A stretch of DNA of 64,000 nucleotides from an uncultured Porphyromonadaceae bacterium (GTDB lineage: Bacteria > Bacteroidota > Bacteroidia > Bacteroidales > Muribaculaceae): positions 1-64,000 of the forward strand of contig CAMEGQ010000003.1 in the NCBI GenBank assembly GCA_945916235.1, written 5' to 3'. The translations under genes were made by a program, and so were the position numbers. Shown here piece by piece: positions 53,851-62,294 of this stretch. The notes below the pieces were generated by a model. It was not told where the DNA came from. It saw only the letters and a list, made by a program, of their open reading frames with translations, and ran no database searches. Within the stretch, counting starts at the first letter, position 1, and every line of letters begins with the position of its first letter.

Positions 53851-55641
53851 ATGACGATAGAAGAGATCGTAGCGCAGGCAGTGGCGAAGGCCGTGAAGGA
53901 ACTTTACGGCGTGGAAACAGCTGCAGAGGCTATCGTGCCTCAGACCACAAGGAAAGAATATGAAGGGAACCTCACCATAGTGGTGTTCCCGTGGGTGAAA
54001 GCTGCCCGCAAGGCCCCCGAGGCCGTGGGTAACGAGATAGGTCAGTGGCTGGTGGAAAACGAGCCGGCAATCGACCGCTTCAATGTGATAAAAGGGTTCC
54101 TGAATCTGGTGATCGAGCCGACATTCTGGAATTCGGTGCTCCATCATATCGTTGAGACGCCCGACTACGGCTTCACAGAGGCCACTGAGAGCTCGCCGCT
54201 GGTGATGGTGGAGTATTCTTCGCCGAACACCAACAAGCCGCTCCATCTGGGCCATGTGCGCAACAATCTGCTCGGCTATTCGCTGTCGCAGATTCTCAAA
54301 GCCTGCGGCAACCGCGTGGTGAAGACCAATATCGTCAACGACCGCGGCATCCACATCTGCAAGTCGATGCTCGCCTGGCTGAAGTGGGGCGACGGCGTCA
54401 CCCCCGAGAAGGCCGGCAAGAAGGGCGACCACCTGATCGGCGACTTCTATGTGCTTTTCGACAAGCATTACAAGGCCGAAATCAAGGAAATCGCCAAGCG
54501 CGACAACATCAGCGAGGAGGAAGCCGAGAAGCGCTCGCCGCTGATGGAGGAAGCCCGCGAGATGCTGCGCCGCTGGGAGGCCAAAGACCCCGAAGTGCGC
54601 AAGCTGTGGGCCATGATGAACGAGTGGGTCTACGCCGGATTCGACCAGACCTACAAGCGCATGGGAGTGGACTTCGACAAGATATATTACGAAAGCAACA
54701 CCTACCTCGAGGGGAAAGAGAAAGTGATGGAAGGGCTGGAAAAGGGGATCATGTTCCGCAAGGAGGATGGCTCGGTATGGGCCGACCTCTCCGACGCCGG
54801 GCTCGACCAGAAACTGCTGCTTCGCGCCGACGGTACGTCGGTCTATATGACTCAGGATATCGGCACAGCCAAACTGCGCTATCAGGATTTCCCCATCGAC
54901 AAGATGATATACGTGGTCGGTAACGAGCAGAACTATCATTTCCAGGTGCTGTCGATACTTCTCGACCGCCTCGGCTTCAAGTGGGGCAAGGACCTCGTCC
55001 ACTTCTCCTACGGCATGGTAGAGCTTCCCGAAGGGAAGATGAAGAGCCGCGAAGGGACAGTGGTCGACGCCGACGACCTGATGGAAGAGATGGTGGAAGG
55101 CGCGCGTCAGGTGTCGCAGGAGCTCGGAAAGCTCGACGGCCTCACCGCGCAGGAGATCGACGAGATCTGCGAGACCGTGGGTCTGGGAGCGCTGAAATAT
55201 TTCCTGCTGAAGGTCGACCCGCGCAAGAATATGCTCTTCAACCCCAAGGAATCGATCGATTTCAACGGCAATACCGGACCTTTTATTCAGTATACCTACG
55301 CCCGTATCCGCTCCGTGCTCCGCAAGGCTGCCGAGCAGGGATTCGATAAGGTCGACTACCTGACGGTAACGCCCAACGAGAAGGAGATAGAGCTGATTCA
55401 GGCGCTGGCCAACTTCCCCAGCGTGGTGAGTGAAGCCGGGCGCACCTTCTCGCCGGCGCTTGTGGCCAACTATACCTACGATCTGGTGAAGCAGTTTAAC
55501 CAGTTCTACCACGACTATTCAATCCTGAAAGAGGAGGATAAGGCCGTGAAAGCTCTGAGGCTGGCGCTCTGCGAGGCTACGGCTTCGACGGTGAAAAAGG
55601 CCATGGGGCTGCTTGGAATCAGCGTCCCCGAGCGTATGTGA
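53851..55641 (+). CDS. argS: Arginyl-tRNA synthetase
   Basis: The 596-residue enzyme charges tRNA-Arg. It has the N-terminal Add-1 domain, the class I signature HLGH in SSPNTNKPLHLGHVRNN (about residue 127), a catalytic core, the KMSKS-like KMKSREGT segment and the anticodon-binding alpha-helical domain with SEAGRTFSPALVANY. The gene is complete and typical in length. It starts 65 nt after the second PorU-like gene, in a short intergenic gap with no obvious promoter box. It is cytosolic. Confidence 0.97.
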   Translation: MTIEEIVAQAVAKAVKELYGVETAAEAIVPQTTRKEYEGNLTIVVFPWVKAARKAPEAVGNEIGQWLVENEPAIDRFNVIKGFLNLVIEPTFWNSVLHHIVETPDYGFTEATESSPLVMVEYSSPNTNKPLHLGHVRNNLLGYSLSQILKACGNRVVKTNIVNDRGIHICKSMLAWLKWGDGVTPEKAGKKGDHLIGDFYVLFDKHYKAEIKEIAKRDNISEEEAEKRSPLMEEAREMLRRWEAKDPEVRKLWAMMNEWVYAGFDQTYKRMGVDFDKIYYESNTYLEGKEKVMEGLEKGIMFRKEDGSVWADLSDAGLDQKLLLRADGTSVYMTQDIGTAKLRYQDFPIDKMIYVVGNEQNYHFQVLSILLDRLGFKWGKDLVHFSYGMVELPEGKMKSREGTVVDADDLMEEMVEGARQVSQELGKLDGLTAQEIDEICETVGLGALKYFLLKVDPRKNMLFNPKESIDFNGNTGPFIQYTYARIRSVLRKAAEQGFDKVDYLTVTPNEKEIELIQALANFPSVVSEAGRTFSPALVANYTYDLVKQFNQFYHDYSILKEEDKAVKALRLALCEATASTVKKAMGLLGISVPERM

Positions 55642-55695
55642 TGTTTAATAAACCAAGGGGGAGAGGTAATTGTTAAATAAATAAATAAAGAAATT

Positions 55696-56400
55696 ATGGA
55701 TTACTATTCGACTAATGAATACCCGCAGAGCCTTGACGTCAAGGTGTCGGCGGTGATGAAAAATGTGTATCTCAAGATGTTCCTGGGGCTGCTGCTGACC
55801 GCAGCTGTGGCCTACGGAGTGGCAGCCATGAGCTCCACGCAGGGATTTCTGCAGATGCTGATGACCAATTCGTGGATCTACTGGGGTCTGGCAATTCTGG
55901 AAATCGGTCTGGTAATGTGGATTTCAGCCGGACTTCGCAAGATGAGCTCGGGTATGGCTACAGGCCTGTTCGTGCTCTTTGCCATAGTCAACGGACTGAC
56001 CCTCTCGCTGATATTCGTGGCCTATTCGCTGCCCGCCATCTTCAAGACCTTCGTGATCACGGCCGGAGTGTTCGGGGCGATGAGCGTGTACGGATACTTT
56101 ACCACACGCGACCTGACGAAGATCGGCTCCTATCTGTATATGGCCCTGTTCGGCATGATTATCCTGATCGTAGTCAACATCTTCTGGGCTAATTCCACTC
56201 TGGACTGGATTATCAGTTTCGCCGGCGTGGCCCTGTTCATCGGTATCACCGCATGGGACACCCAGACCATCAAGCGTATGGCTCAGGCCGACCCGACGAT
56301 GGCCAACGGAAAGCTGGCAACGCTCGGAGCGCTGAATCTGTATCTGGATTTCATCAACCTGTTCCTGTATCTGCTGCGCTTCTTCGGCAACCGCGACTAA
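55696..56400 (+). CDS. Bax inhibitor-1/YccA family membrane protein
   Basis: This 234-residue protein has seven hydrophobic helices and the BI-1/YccA segment order, with VYLKMFLGLLLTAAVAYG in the first helix, NGLTLSLIFVAYS in the fourth and GITAWDTQTIKRM before the last helices. Bacterial relatives such as YetJ act as pH-sensitive calcium leak channels; YccA interacts with FtsH. Which applies here is unknown. It follows argS by 54 nt and converges with the glycosyltransferase gene 7 nt away. Confidence 0.9.
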   Translation: MDYYSTNEYPQSLDVKVSAVMKNVYLKMFLGLLLTAAVAYGVAAMSSTQGFLQMLMTNSWIYWGLAILEIGLVMWISAGLRKMSSGMATGLFVLFAIVNGLTLSLIFVAYSLPAIFKTFVITAGVFGAMSVYGYFTTRDLTKIGSYLYMALFGMIILIVVNIFWANSTLDWIISFAGVALFIGITAWDTQTIKRMAQADPTMANGKLATLGALNLYLDFINLFLYLLRFFGNRD

Positions 56401-56407
56401 GCGTCGA

Positions 56408-57385
56408 CTAACGGAGGAAGAAGAGCAGGCGCGCTGCGAGCCTATTTTTGCGGCGCACGCGCTTATCGCTCAGGATGGCTTTGCGCATCTGGCGCATCCC
56501 GCGGATGCACCGGCTGAAGGCGCCGGGCGCTATGCGCCTCCCCTGAAGCGGATGCATCAGCAGAAGTAAGAAAATATTACAATAAGCACTGAATCGGCGG
56601 CTGATGGCTGCCGATTCTGCTTTCGGATGGTCGGCCCGCACCGACTCAAGGATGCGGTCGGTGACGTCGAGCACATCGAGCCGACGGGCCGAAAAAGTGT
56701 GGATAAAGCTGTGAGGATTGTCGCGGTAGAAATAGACCGGAGCCGGAACACAGGCTATCCGCGCGGCGAAGGCGCCTGTGAGCGCAAGCTGCTCCACCAG
56801 AGGGTAGAGGCGGCAGCTGATGTCCTGGTCCTCATAGTAGCATCCCTCGCGGAAGCGCTCCGTGCGGAACAGTTCGGCGCTGAAAAGCACTCCGCAGGCG
56901 CTTCCTGAGAGTTCCTCCTGATACAGGATGCTCTGCAGGGCCTCGTCGGGAGTGAAAAAGACGGGGCTGACCGCTTCATCGGGGTCAGAATCGACGACAG
57001 ACGGGTCGGAGGAGCGCATCAGACGGCCGACAACGATGGGAGCGAATGTTTCCCGGGCCGTCTCGATAAGGCGCGCGAGAGCCGAGCGATAGAGCAGGTC
57101 GTCGGCATCCAGAAAGAAGAGCCACGGGGCGCAGGCGGCGTCGATGCCGGTATTGCGGGCTGCGGAAAGACCGCCATTGGAGCGCGAGACAGGGCGGAAA
57201 CGCCCGTCGCGCGCGGCATATCCGGCGGCTATAGCGGCGGTAGCATCCGTTGAGCCGTCGTCGACGATTATGACCTCGAAATCGGAGAAAGTCTGGGCCA
57301 TAACGGAGTCGAGACAGGCCGGAAGCCACTGTTGGGCATTGTAGGCCGGGACGATGACGGAAATTTGTGGACCTGAGGCACTCAT
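56408..57385 (-). CDS. Family 2 glycosyltransferase
   Basis: The 325-residue protein has a GT-A fold of family GT2: the N-terminal ISVIVPAYNAQQWLPACLDSV, VDDGSTD (nucleotide-binding Asp pair), and FLDADDLL (DxD metal ligand) at about residue 90. The C-terminal half is helical and variable and contains Cys-rich and Arg-rich segments. It probably adds a sugar to a surface polysaccharide or lipid acceptor. The ATG at 57385 is chosen because the family starts there; a reverse-strand promoter box at 57391-57398 places the transcription start almost at this codon. No other polysaccharide gene is adjacent. Confidence 0.9.
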   Translation of the reverse strand: MSASGPQISVIVPAYNAQQWLPACLDSVMAQTFSDFEVIIVDDGSTDATAAIAAGYAARDGRFRPVSRSNGGLSAARNTGIDAACAPWLFFLDADDLLYRSALARLIETARETFAPIVVGRLMRSSDPSVVDSDPDEAVSPVFFTPDEALQSILYQEELSGSACGVLFSAELFRTERFREGCYYEDQDISCRLYPLVEQLALTGAFAARIACVPAPVYFYRDNPHSFIHTFSARRLDVLDVTDRILESVRADHPKAESAAISRRFSAYCNIFLLLLMHPLQGRRIAPGAFSRCIRGMRQMRKAILSDKRVRRKNRLAARLLFFLR

Positions 57386-57390
57386 GATGG

Positions 57391-57398
57391 CAAAGATA
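57391..57398 (-). promoter_or_regulatory. -7 promoter box of the glycosyltransferase gene
   Basis: On the reverse strand TATCTTTG ends 5 nt before the ATG. If used, the mRNA would have almost no leader. Confidence 0.45.
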
Positions 57399-57475
57399 TA
57401 TAAAAAATGGGAAACGGGGGAGAAAAAGCGCAGAAACAACCAAAAGCTTGTAATCCCCGTTTAATATTAAATAGC

Positions 57476-57483
57476 TAAATTTG
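57476..57483 (+). promoter_or_regulatory. -7 promoter box of the PCMD protein gene
   Basis: TAAATTTG matches TAnnTTTG, 94 nt before the ATG. A TTG 25 nt upstream is too distant to be a good -33 element. Confidence 0.5.
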
Positions 57484-57577
57484 CAGGCGGAAAGTAAAGC
57501 GTCCGCACATGGCCGACTCTGCAGGCTTAACACACAAGCGCGGACGGACTAAGGCAAACTAATATAAAAATGAGGAA

Positions 57578-58558
57578 ATGAACTGTCAGAAACTGCTGAA
57601 ATATTTGATGGCCGGCGGAATGTCTGTCCTTGTGGGGATGCCGCAGGCAAGAGCCGAACGATTCGAACTGCTGAAATACGGCGATTTCGAGAATTGGGTG
57701 ACACGCCATGTGCCCGAATCGCGTATCATAGGCGGCAAGACCAAGACGCTCTATGAGATAGCTCCCAACGCCACCATCGAGGGGGATAAAGCTTATCAGA
57801 ACATGGGCGGCTCGCCGTGGGCCACATCGAATGTGATGGCCAAGGTGGCCACAGTGACCAAAGGGAGCAACGCAGTATTCCCCGATACGCGCCCTACGGG
57901 CGGACGCGCCTGCAAGATGACCACAATGATGGAGCATTGCAAGGCTCTGGGTATCATCAATGTAGACGTGGTAGTCGCAGGGTCGATATTCCTTGGAAAA
58001 TTTCTGGAGCCGGTAAAATCGACCAAGGAGCCGTATTCCAAAATGGAGATGGGTATCCCGTTTACGGGCCGTCCGAAGGCTCTGCGTTTCGACTATAAGC
58101 TGGATATGCCGGCCAATGCCGACCGCACGTATTCGTCGGGATTCGGCAAGAAAAAGACCTACAGCGGCCACGACAATGCCGAGGTATTTATCATTCTTCA
58201 GCGCCGCTGGGAGGATGCCAACGGCAATCTTTATGCCAAACGTGTAGGCACCGGACGCCGCCATTTCGGCAAATCCACCAACGGATGGGTCAACAACTAT
58301 GAGATACCCGTATGGTACGGCGACATCACCTCCCGCAGCGACTATAAGCAGTGGATGGGGCTGATTCCTCAGGAGAAGAGCTACTATGCGCGCAACAGCA
58401 AGGGGAAGATGGTGCCCGTGAAGGAAGTAGGGTGGGATTCGCCCGACGCCAAGCCGACGCATCTTATGTTGATGGCCTCGTCGGGGAGCGGCACAGCCTA
58501 TATCGGCACTCTGGGGCTGACGCTCTGGGTCGACAATATGGGGCTTTTGTATGATTGA
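57578..58558 (+). CDS. Secreted PCMD-domain protein
   Basis: The 326-residue protein has a signal peptide (about residues 1-27; LMAGGMSVLVGMPQARA) and a PCMD (putative carbohydrate metabolism) domain over most of its length. The pattern includes the FELLKYGDFENWVTR start, RPTGGRACKMTTMM, GIPFTGRPKALRFDYKLD and the last strand YIGTLGLTLWVDNM. PCMD proteins are a Bacteroidota family, often encoded near polysaccharide-use genes and thought to bind carbohydrate at the surface; this is not shown. The gene is isolated and divergent from the glycosyltransferase. The -33 element of the upp promoter lies within its 3' end. Confidence 0.8.
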   Translation: MNCQKLLKYLMAGGMSVLVGMPQARAERFELLKYGDFENWVTRHVPESRIIGGKTKTLYEIAPNATIEGDKAYQNMGGSPWATSNVMAKVATVTKGSNAVFPDTRPTGGRACKMTTMMEHCKALGIINVDVVVAGSIFLGKFLEPVKSTKEPYSKMEMGIPFTGRPKALRFDYKLDMPANADRTYSSGFGKKKTYSGHDNAEVFIILQRRWEDANGNLYAKRVGTGRRHFGKSTNGWVNNYEIPVWYGDITSRSDYKQWMGLIPQEKSYYARNSKGKMVPVKEVGWDSPDAKPTHLMLMASSGSGTAYIGTLGLTLWVDNMGLLYD

Positions 58559-58575
58559 AAAATTGATTATCTTTG
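58545..58575 (+). promoter_or_regulatory. Promoter of upp
   Basis: TATCTTTG (58568-58575) is the -7 box, and TTTTG (58545-58549) lies 18 nt upstream. The -33 element is inside the end of the PCMD gene. Confidence 0.6.
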
Positions 58576-58610
58576 CAAGAATACAATAACCAACACGCAA
58601 TACAGACATC

Positions 58611-59264
58611 ATGAAAATCGTTGATTTTGCTAAGGAGAATTCGCTTATCAGTCAGTATATGAGCGAGTTGAGAGATGTGGATTTGCAGAAAGACATGATG
58701 CGCTTCCGCAAAAACCTGGAGCGTATAGGCGAGATTATGGCCTATGAAATCTCCAAGACCCTCGACTACAAGACAGTCGACACCCAGACGCCGCTGGATG
58801 TGGCTAAATCGCATGTGATTGATTCGCAGATAGTTCTGGCTACGATTTTCCGTGCCGGAGTCCCCTTCCATCAGGGATTCCTCAACTTTTTCGACCATGC
58901 CCAGAATGCTTTCGTGAGCGCCTACAGAAAATATAAGGAGAAGGAGAATTTCGATGTATGCATCGAATATCTGGCCTCGCCGCGCCTGGACGGTAAGACG
59001 CTGATTCTGGCCGACCCGATGCTGGCTACCGGCGCATCGATGGAGCTGAGCTACCGCGCGCTGCTGACAAAGGGGATGCCGGCCAAAATCCACGTGGCTT
59101 CGGTGATCGCCTCGAAGCAGGCTGTGGATTATGTCAAGGCTCACTTCCCCGAGGACCGTACGGAGGTGTGGATCGGCGCTGTCGACGATAAAATCAACGA
59201 ACATTCGTATATCGTGCCCGGTCTCGGCGATGCCGGCGACCTGGCCTACGGCATCAAGGAGTAA
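58611..59264 (+). CDS. upp: Uracil phosphoribosyltransferase
   Basis: Upp converts uracil and PRPP to UMP in pyrimidine salvage. The 217-residue protein has the FRAGVPFHQGFLNFFDHA segment in the uracil-binding fold, the PRPP loop ILADPMLATGASM near 137-149 and the terminal VPGLGDAGDLAYG typical of Upp. The Bacteroidota form differs a little in its N-terminus. It has its own promoter and ends with a strong bidirectional terminator. It is cytosolic. Confidence 0.95.
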   Translation: MKIVDFAKENSLISQYMSELRDVDLQKDMMRFRKNLERIGEIMAYEISKTLDYKTVDTQTPLDVAKSHVIDSQIVLATIFRAGVPFHQGFLNFFDHAQNAFVSAYRKYKEKENFDVCIEYLASPRLDGKTLILADPMLATGASMELSYRALLTKGMPAKIHVASVIASKQAVDYVKAHFPEDRTEVWIGAVDDKINEHSYIVPGLGDAGDLAYGIKE

Positions 59265-59285
59265 GAAGTCTTTGCAAAAGGAGAT

Positions 59286-59315
59286 AAAAAAAGCCGCCCG
59301 AAAGGCGGCTTTTTT
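59286..59315. terminator. Bidirectional intrinsic terminator
   Basis: AAGCCGCC (59291-59298) pairs with GGCGGCTT (59304-59311) around CGAAA, and A-runs and T-runs extend the stem on both sides. It lies between upp (rightward) and the beta-barrel gene (leftward) and serves both. Confidence 0.95.
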
Positions 59316-59331
59316 GTTGGTTATAAGGTAA

Positions 59332-60069
59332 TCAGAAGATTTTGCCTGCGAGGGTGAATTTCAGCACGGGATAGACGGTGATTTTGTCCATGATCTTCTG
59401 GAAGTCGTCGTCTTCCTCCACGCCACGGGTCACTTCGCCGGAGGCGGTGTAGAGATGGGGCTTGCCGTGGAACTGCACACCGAGCTCAACATTGAAGTTG
59501 AGAAGACGTTTGGGCACAGGGCGTCCCCAGCCGAGGCCGAGATAGGGGCGGAATTTCTTCACGCGGATCGAACCTTCTACCGAACCGTCTTTGAGGGGGA
59601 TGCGGTAGTCACCGATTTCCACGTTACCGTCGACACCACGCAGATGCTGCGATGTGCCGGTCACCTTAACCAGGTCGGCACCGCCGAAGAATGCGCCTGC
59701 TGCCACGTAGAAGCTACCCACGGGGAAGGGGTAGATGTTGAAGATGATAGAGCCCTGAGTGCGCTTCATCGAGCCTTCCACATCGATGGTGTCGTCGATG
59801 TTGCCGCCGTAGGAGCTGCCGTTGGTGCCTGTGATATAGACATCGGCCGATTCGTTCACATGGAAGCCGGGCATGAAGTGGACGCCTGCACGCATCTGGA
59901 TGAAGCGGGTGATAGGAGTGGCGGCTTCGACGGAAACACCGAGGGTACCGACGCCGACGGAAACGCCGAGGTGGTTGAACATGTTGTGCGACTTCAGGAA
60001 TGAGTCGGCGCTGGCTGCCTGTACGCCCATCATTACGACGGCTGTAAGGACAAGAATGAATTTCTTCAT
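59332..60069 (-). CDS. Outer-membrane beta-barrel-like protein
   Basis: The 245-residue protein has a signal peptide (KKFILVLTAVVMMGVQAASA) and a series of alternating beta-strands with aromatic ends: LGVSVGVGTLGVSVEAATP, FIQMRAGVHFMPGF, YVAAGAFFG, RPYLGLGWG, FNVELGVQFHG and a last strand VLKFTLAGKIF ending in Phe, as outer-membrane barrels do. It has a small number of strands and an acidic loop, and recalls porin-like or OmpA-barrel-like proteins of Bacteroidota. No specific family or cargo is recognised. It has its own promoter and ends at the bidirectional terminator. Confidence 0.8.
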   Translation of the reverse strand: MKKFILVLTAVVMMGVQAASADSFLKSHNMFNHLGVSVGVGTLGVSVEAATPITRFIQMRAGVHFMPGFHVNESADVYITGTNGSSYGGNIDDTIDVEGSMKRTQGSIIFNIYPFPVGSFYVAAGAFFGGADLVKVTGTSQHLRGVDGNVEIGDYRIPLKDGSVEGSIRVKKFRPYLGLGWGRPVPKRLLNFNVELGVQFHGKPHLYTASGEVTRGVEEDDDFQKIMDKITVYPVLKFTLAGKIF

Positions 60070-60167
60070 AAACAGATTGTGAAAAAGATTGGTTGATTAG
60101 ATAATTCAGCAGCTGGAGGGTCAATTCCCCGTCCATGCATCTGAGTCAGAAGTCTGGAACAGACAGG

Positions 60168-60197
60168 CAAAATTAATAATTTTTAACCGAAATGCAA
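60168..60197 (-). promoter_or_regulatory. Promoter of the beta-barrel protein gene
   Basis: On the reverse strand TAATTTTG (60168-60175) is the -7 box and TTG (60195-60197) lies 19 nt upstream as the -33 element. The leader is about 90 nt. Confidence 0.6.
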
Positions 60198-60311
60198 TGT
60201 TTTGTGGATTAAATTTCATTTTTAATCACAGAAAAGTTGGTAAAAAAGTCGGTAAATGGCGCAGAATACAGAAATATATGGCAGAAATGGGAAATAATCA
60301 AAATTTTGTGT

Positions 60312-60319
60312 TAACTTTG
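60312..60319 (+). promoter_or_regulatory. -7 promoter box of the psd-pssA-DUF4834 unit
   Basis: TAACTTTG matches TAnnTTTG, 65 nt before the psd ATG. No clear -33 element. Confidence 0.5.
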
Positions 60320-60330
60320 TGAGTTAAGAA

Positions 60331-60366
60331 GGGAAGACTGCGCCCGAAAAGAAGCGCCTGCTTCCC
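60331..60366 (+). other. Hairpin in the psd leader
   Basis: GGGAAG (60331-60336) pairs with CTTCCC (60361-60366), and an inner GCGC/GCGC pairing (60340-60343 with 60354-60357) is possible. It lies 18 nt before the psd ATG and could affect its translation. Confidence 0.45.
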
Positions 60367-60384
60367 GAAAATGAACCTAACGAA

Positions 60385-61089
60385 ATGAGAGTTAAAATAC
60401 ATCACGAAGGAGCGAACGAGCTGACTGTCACTGCCATCATCATGGCGGTGGTGATGGTGGTGCTGTGGTTTGTGCTTCGTGAGTTGCCGTGGCTGTTCGC
60501 TATCATCACCGGAGTGATGGTGGTGATGTATCTGCTGCTGGTTAACTTCTACCGGTCGCCGAGGCGCAATTTCCCGGGAAATCCGAAGAATGCGGTGGTG
60601 GCATCGGCCGACGGAAAGGTTGTGGCGCTTGAGGAGACGATGGAAAACGAGTATCTGCATTGTCGCTGCATCCAGCTGTCGGTGTTTATGAGTCCGATGA
60701 ATGTTCACGCCAACTGGTTCCCGGTGAATGGCGAAGTGATATATTCCGTGCACCATCCCGGGCGAAAGATGGCGGCATATCTGCCCAAATCGTCGTCGGA
60801 GAATGAGCGCTCTACCGTAGTGATCCGCACGCCCGAGGGGCAGCTGGTGCTGATGCGTCAGGTGGCCGGCGCTATGGCGCGGCGCGTGGTGACGTATGCC
60901 CATCCCGGCAACGAGGCGCGCATCGAAGACCATATGGGATTTATCAAATTAGGGTCGAGGGTCGACTTGTTCCTCCCGCTTACGACCACTATCAATGTTC
61001 AGATCGGCGACGCCACTGTGGGCGGCGTGACGCAGGTGGGAACTCTCCATCCCGAAGCTCCCGATCCCTGCAAGCCGTCTGAAGCCTAA
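60385..61089 (+). CDS. psd: Phosphatidylserine decarboxylase (type II, proenzyme)
   Basis: Psd removes carbon dioxide from phosphatidylserine to make phosphatidylethanolamine. The 234-residue proenzyme has two short N-terminal hydrophobic segments (residues about 15-55), an active-site region FMSPMNVHANWFPVNGEV, and the autocleavage site LGS in IKLGSRVDLFLP near residue 190, where Ser becomes the pyruvoyl group of the small chain. The small size and LGSRVD context fit the short type II enzymes. It is followed 13 nt later by pssA, whose product supplies the substrate. Confidence 0.93.
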   Translation: MRVKIHHEGANELTVTAIIMAVVMVVLWFVLRELPWLFAIITGVMVVMYLLLVNFYRSPRRNFPGNPKNAVVASADGKVVALEETMENEYLHCRCIQLSVFMSPMNVHANWFPVNGEVIYSVHHPGRKMAAYLPKSSSENERSTVVIRTPEGQLVLMRQVAGAMARRVVTYAHPGNEARIEDHMGFIKLGSRVDLFLPLTTTINVQIGDATVGGVTQVGTLHPEAPDPCKPSEA

Positions 61090-61102
61090 CGCAGACAAAA
61101 AT

Positions 61103-61855
61103 ATGTTGCGAAAAATCGTTACATCCGTACCTAACTTACTGACCTGCTGCAATCTGCTTTGCGGCGCTCTGGCCTGTATATTTTCATTTTCAGCATATCA
61201 GATTTTTCCCGACCTGCTGGGGCTTAACGGCCGCCAGATAGTGTGGATACTCATCGGCGCGGCTGCCGTGTTCGACTTTTTCGACGGAGCAGCGGCGCGC
61301 TGGCTGCATGCACCCTCGCCTCTGGGCAAGGAGCTTGACTCGCTGGCCGACCTGGTGAGTTTCGGCATGGCGCCTGCGATGCTGATGTACAATATCCTGA
61401 CCGTCTGGGCCGCATCGTGGTGGATCCCCTATGTGGCGCTGATTATCCCTGTGATGGGAGCGCTCCGGCTGGCAAAATTCAACCTCGACGATTCGCAGAC
61501 CACCACATTCAAGGGCCTGCCCATCCCGGCCAACGCCATATTCTGGATCGGAGCCACCGCCTGGATGCAGAGCCACGCCAAAGAGTGGATCGCCGCCCAT
61601 ATCTATCTGGGCAATCTGATAGTGTCGGTAGCTATCATCGGCGTAGCGCTGCTGATGGTGACGGACATCCCGATGTTCTCGCTGAAACTCAAGAACTTCC
61701 GCATCGGAGAGAATCTCCTGCGGTATATCCTGATAATTGCGGCCGCAGTGTTTGTAGGCATGTTTGGCGTGGAAGGGTTCGCCTATACTATTATTCTTTA
61801 TTTCGTACTGTCGACGTGTGTGATGCCGGTCCATGGCCCGTCGAAAGCTCATTGA
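61103..61855 (+). CDS. pssA: CDP-diacylglycerol-serine O-phosphatidyltransferase
   Basis: PssA makes phosphatidylserine from CDP-diacylglycerol and serine at the inner membrane. The 250-residue protein has the CDP-alcohol phosphotransferase motif in DFFDGAAARWL, followed by GKELDSLAD, with the spacing DGxxAR(x8)G(x3)D(x3)D intact, and about seven hydrophobic helices. It lies between psd and DUF4834 in the usual Bacteroidota order, so the product feeds directly into Psd. The ATG at 61103 is 13 nt after the psd stop. Confidence 0.94.
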   Translation: MLRKIVTSVPNLLTCCNLLCGALACIFSFSAYQIFPDLLGLNGRQIVWILIGAAAVFDFFDGAAARWLHAPSPLGKELDSLADLVSFGMAPAMLMYNILTVWAASWWIPYVALIIPVMGALRLAKFNLDDSQTTTFKGLPIPANAIFWIGATAWMQSHAKEWIAAHIYLGNLIVSVAIIGVALLMVTDIPMFSLKLKNFRIGENLLRYILIIAAAVFVGMFGVEGFAYTIILYFVLSTCVMPVHGPSKAH

Positions 61856-61928
61856 TTCACTGACAGAGGCTGACCGCGTGACGAACGTGGAAGATGCCGA
61901 GAATATCTATTGACTACAGGCTTGAACT

Positions 61929-62294
61929 ATGTCGTTTTTCCTGACTCTTATATTTTTTGTGATAATATACTATCTGCTTCGGATGCTTCTGAAGGGATTC
62001 TTCGTGTACCGGCGTCTGCGCCGGGGCGATTTTTCCGACTTTTTCGGGCGTCCGGGTGCGCAAAGCTCCGCCACGCGCGACAGCCATAACCGGCGTAAGT
62101 CGGGATGGAGCGCGCCCCGGCCAAAGCGCAAGAAGATAGCGAAAGATGTGGGGGAATACGTAAAATATGAGGAGATAGAGGAGGAGACCACCACCTCTGA
62201 GACTCACAACTTTACCGACGGCTCATCGTGCCGGCTCGAGACGGAGCAGCAGGTGGAGGATGCCGTGTGGGAAGAAATCAAAGACGATAAATAG
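61929..62294 (+). CDS. DUF4834 family protein
   Basis: This 121-residue protein has one N-terminal transmembrane helix (FFLTLIFFVIIYYLLRMLLKG region, residues 3-23) followed by a basic Arg/Lys-rich stretch and an acidic tail with Glu-rich segments. DUF4834 proteins are small Bacteroidota membrane proteins, and in Bacteroides they often follow psd and pssA. The function is unknown. Its last 91 bp overlap the 3' end of the leftward wbqC gene. Confidence 0.8.
   Translation: MSFFLTLIFFVIIYYLLRMLLKGFFVYRRLRRGDFSDFFGRPGAQSSATRDSHNRRKSGWSAPRPKRKKIAKDVGEYVKYEEIEEETTTSETHNFTDGSSCRLETEQQVEDAVWEEIKDDK

Larger units (their letters stand above)
60070..60384. other. Intergenic region between divergent beta-barrel and psd genes
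   Basis: No gene is visible. It is AT-rich in the middle (60170-60310), holds the leftward promoter at 60168-60197, the rightward -7 box at 60312-60319 and the psd leader hairpin at 60331-60366. Confidence 0.6.

Noticed and set aside
53770-55512. 580-codon reverse frame opposite argS
   Set aside because: Antisense shadow of argS with no motifs of its own.
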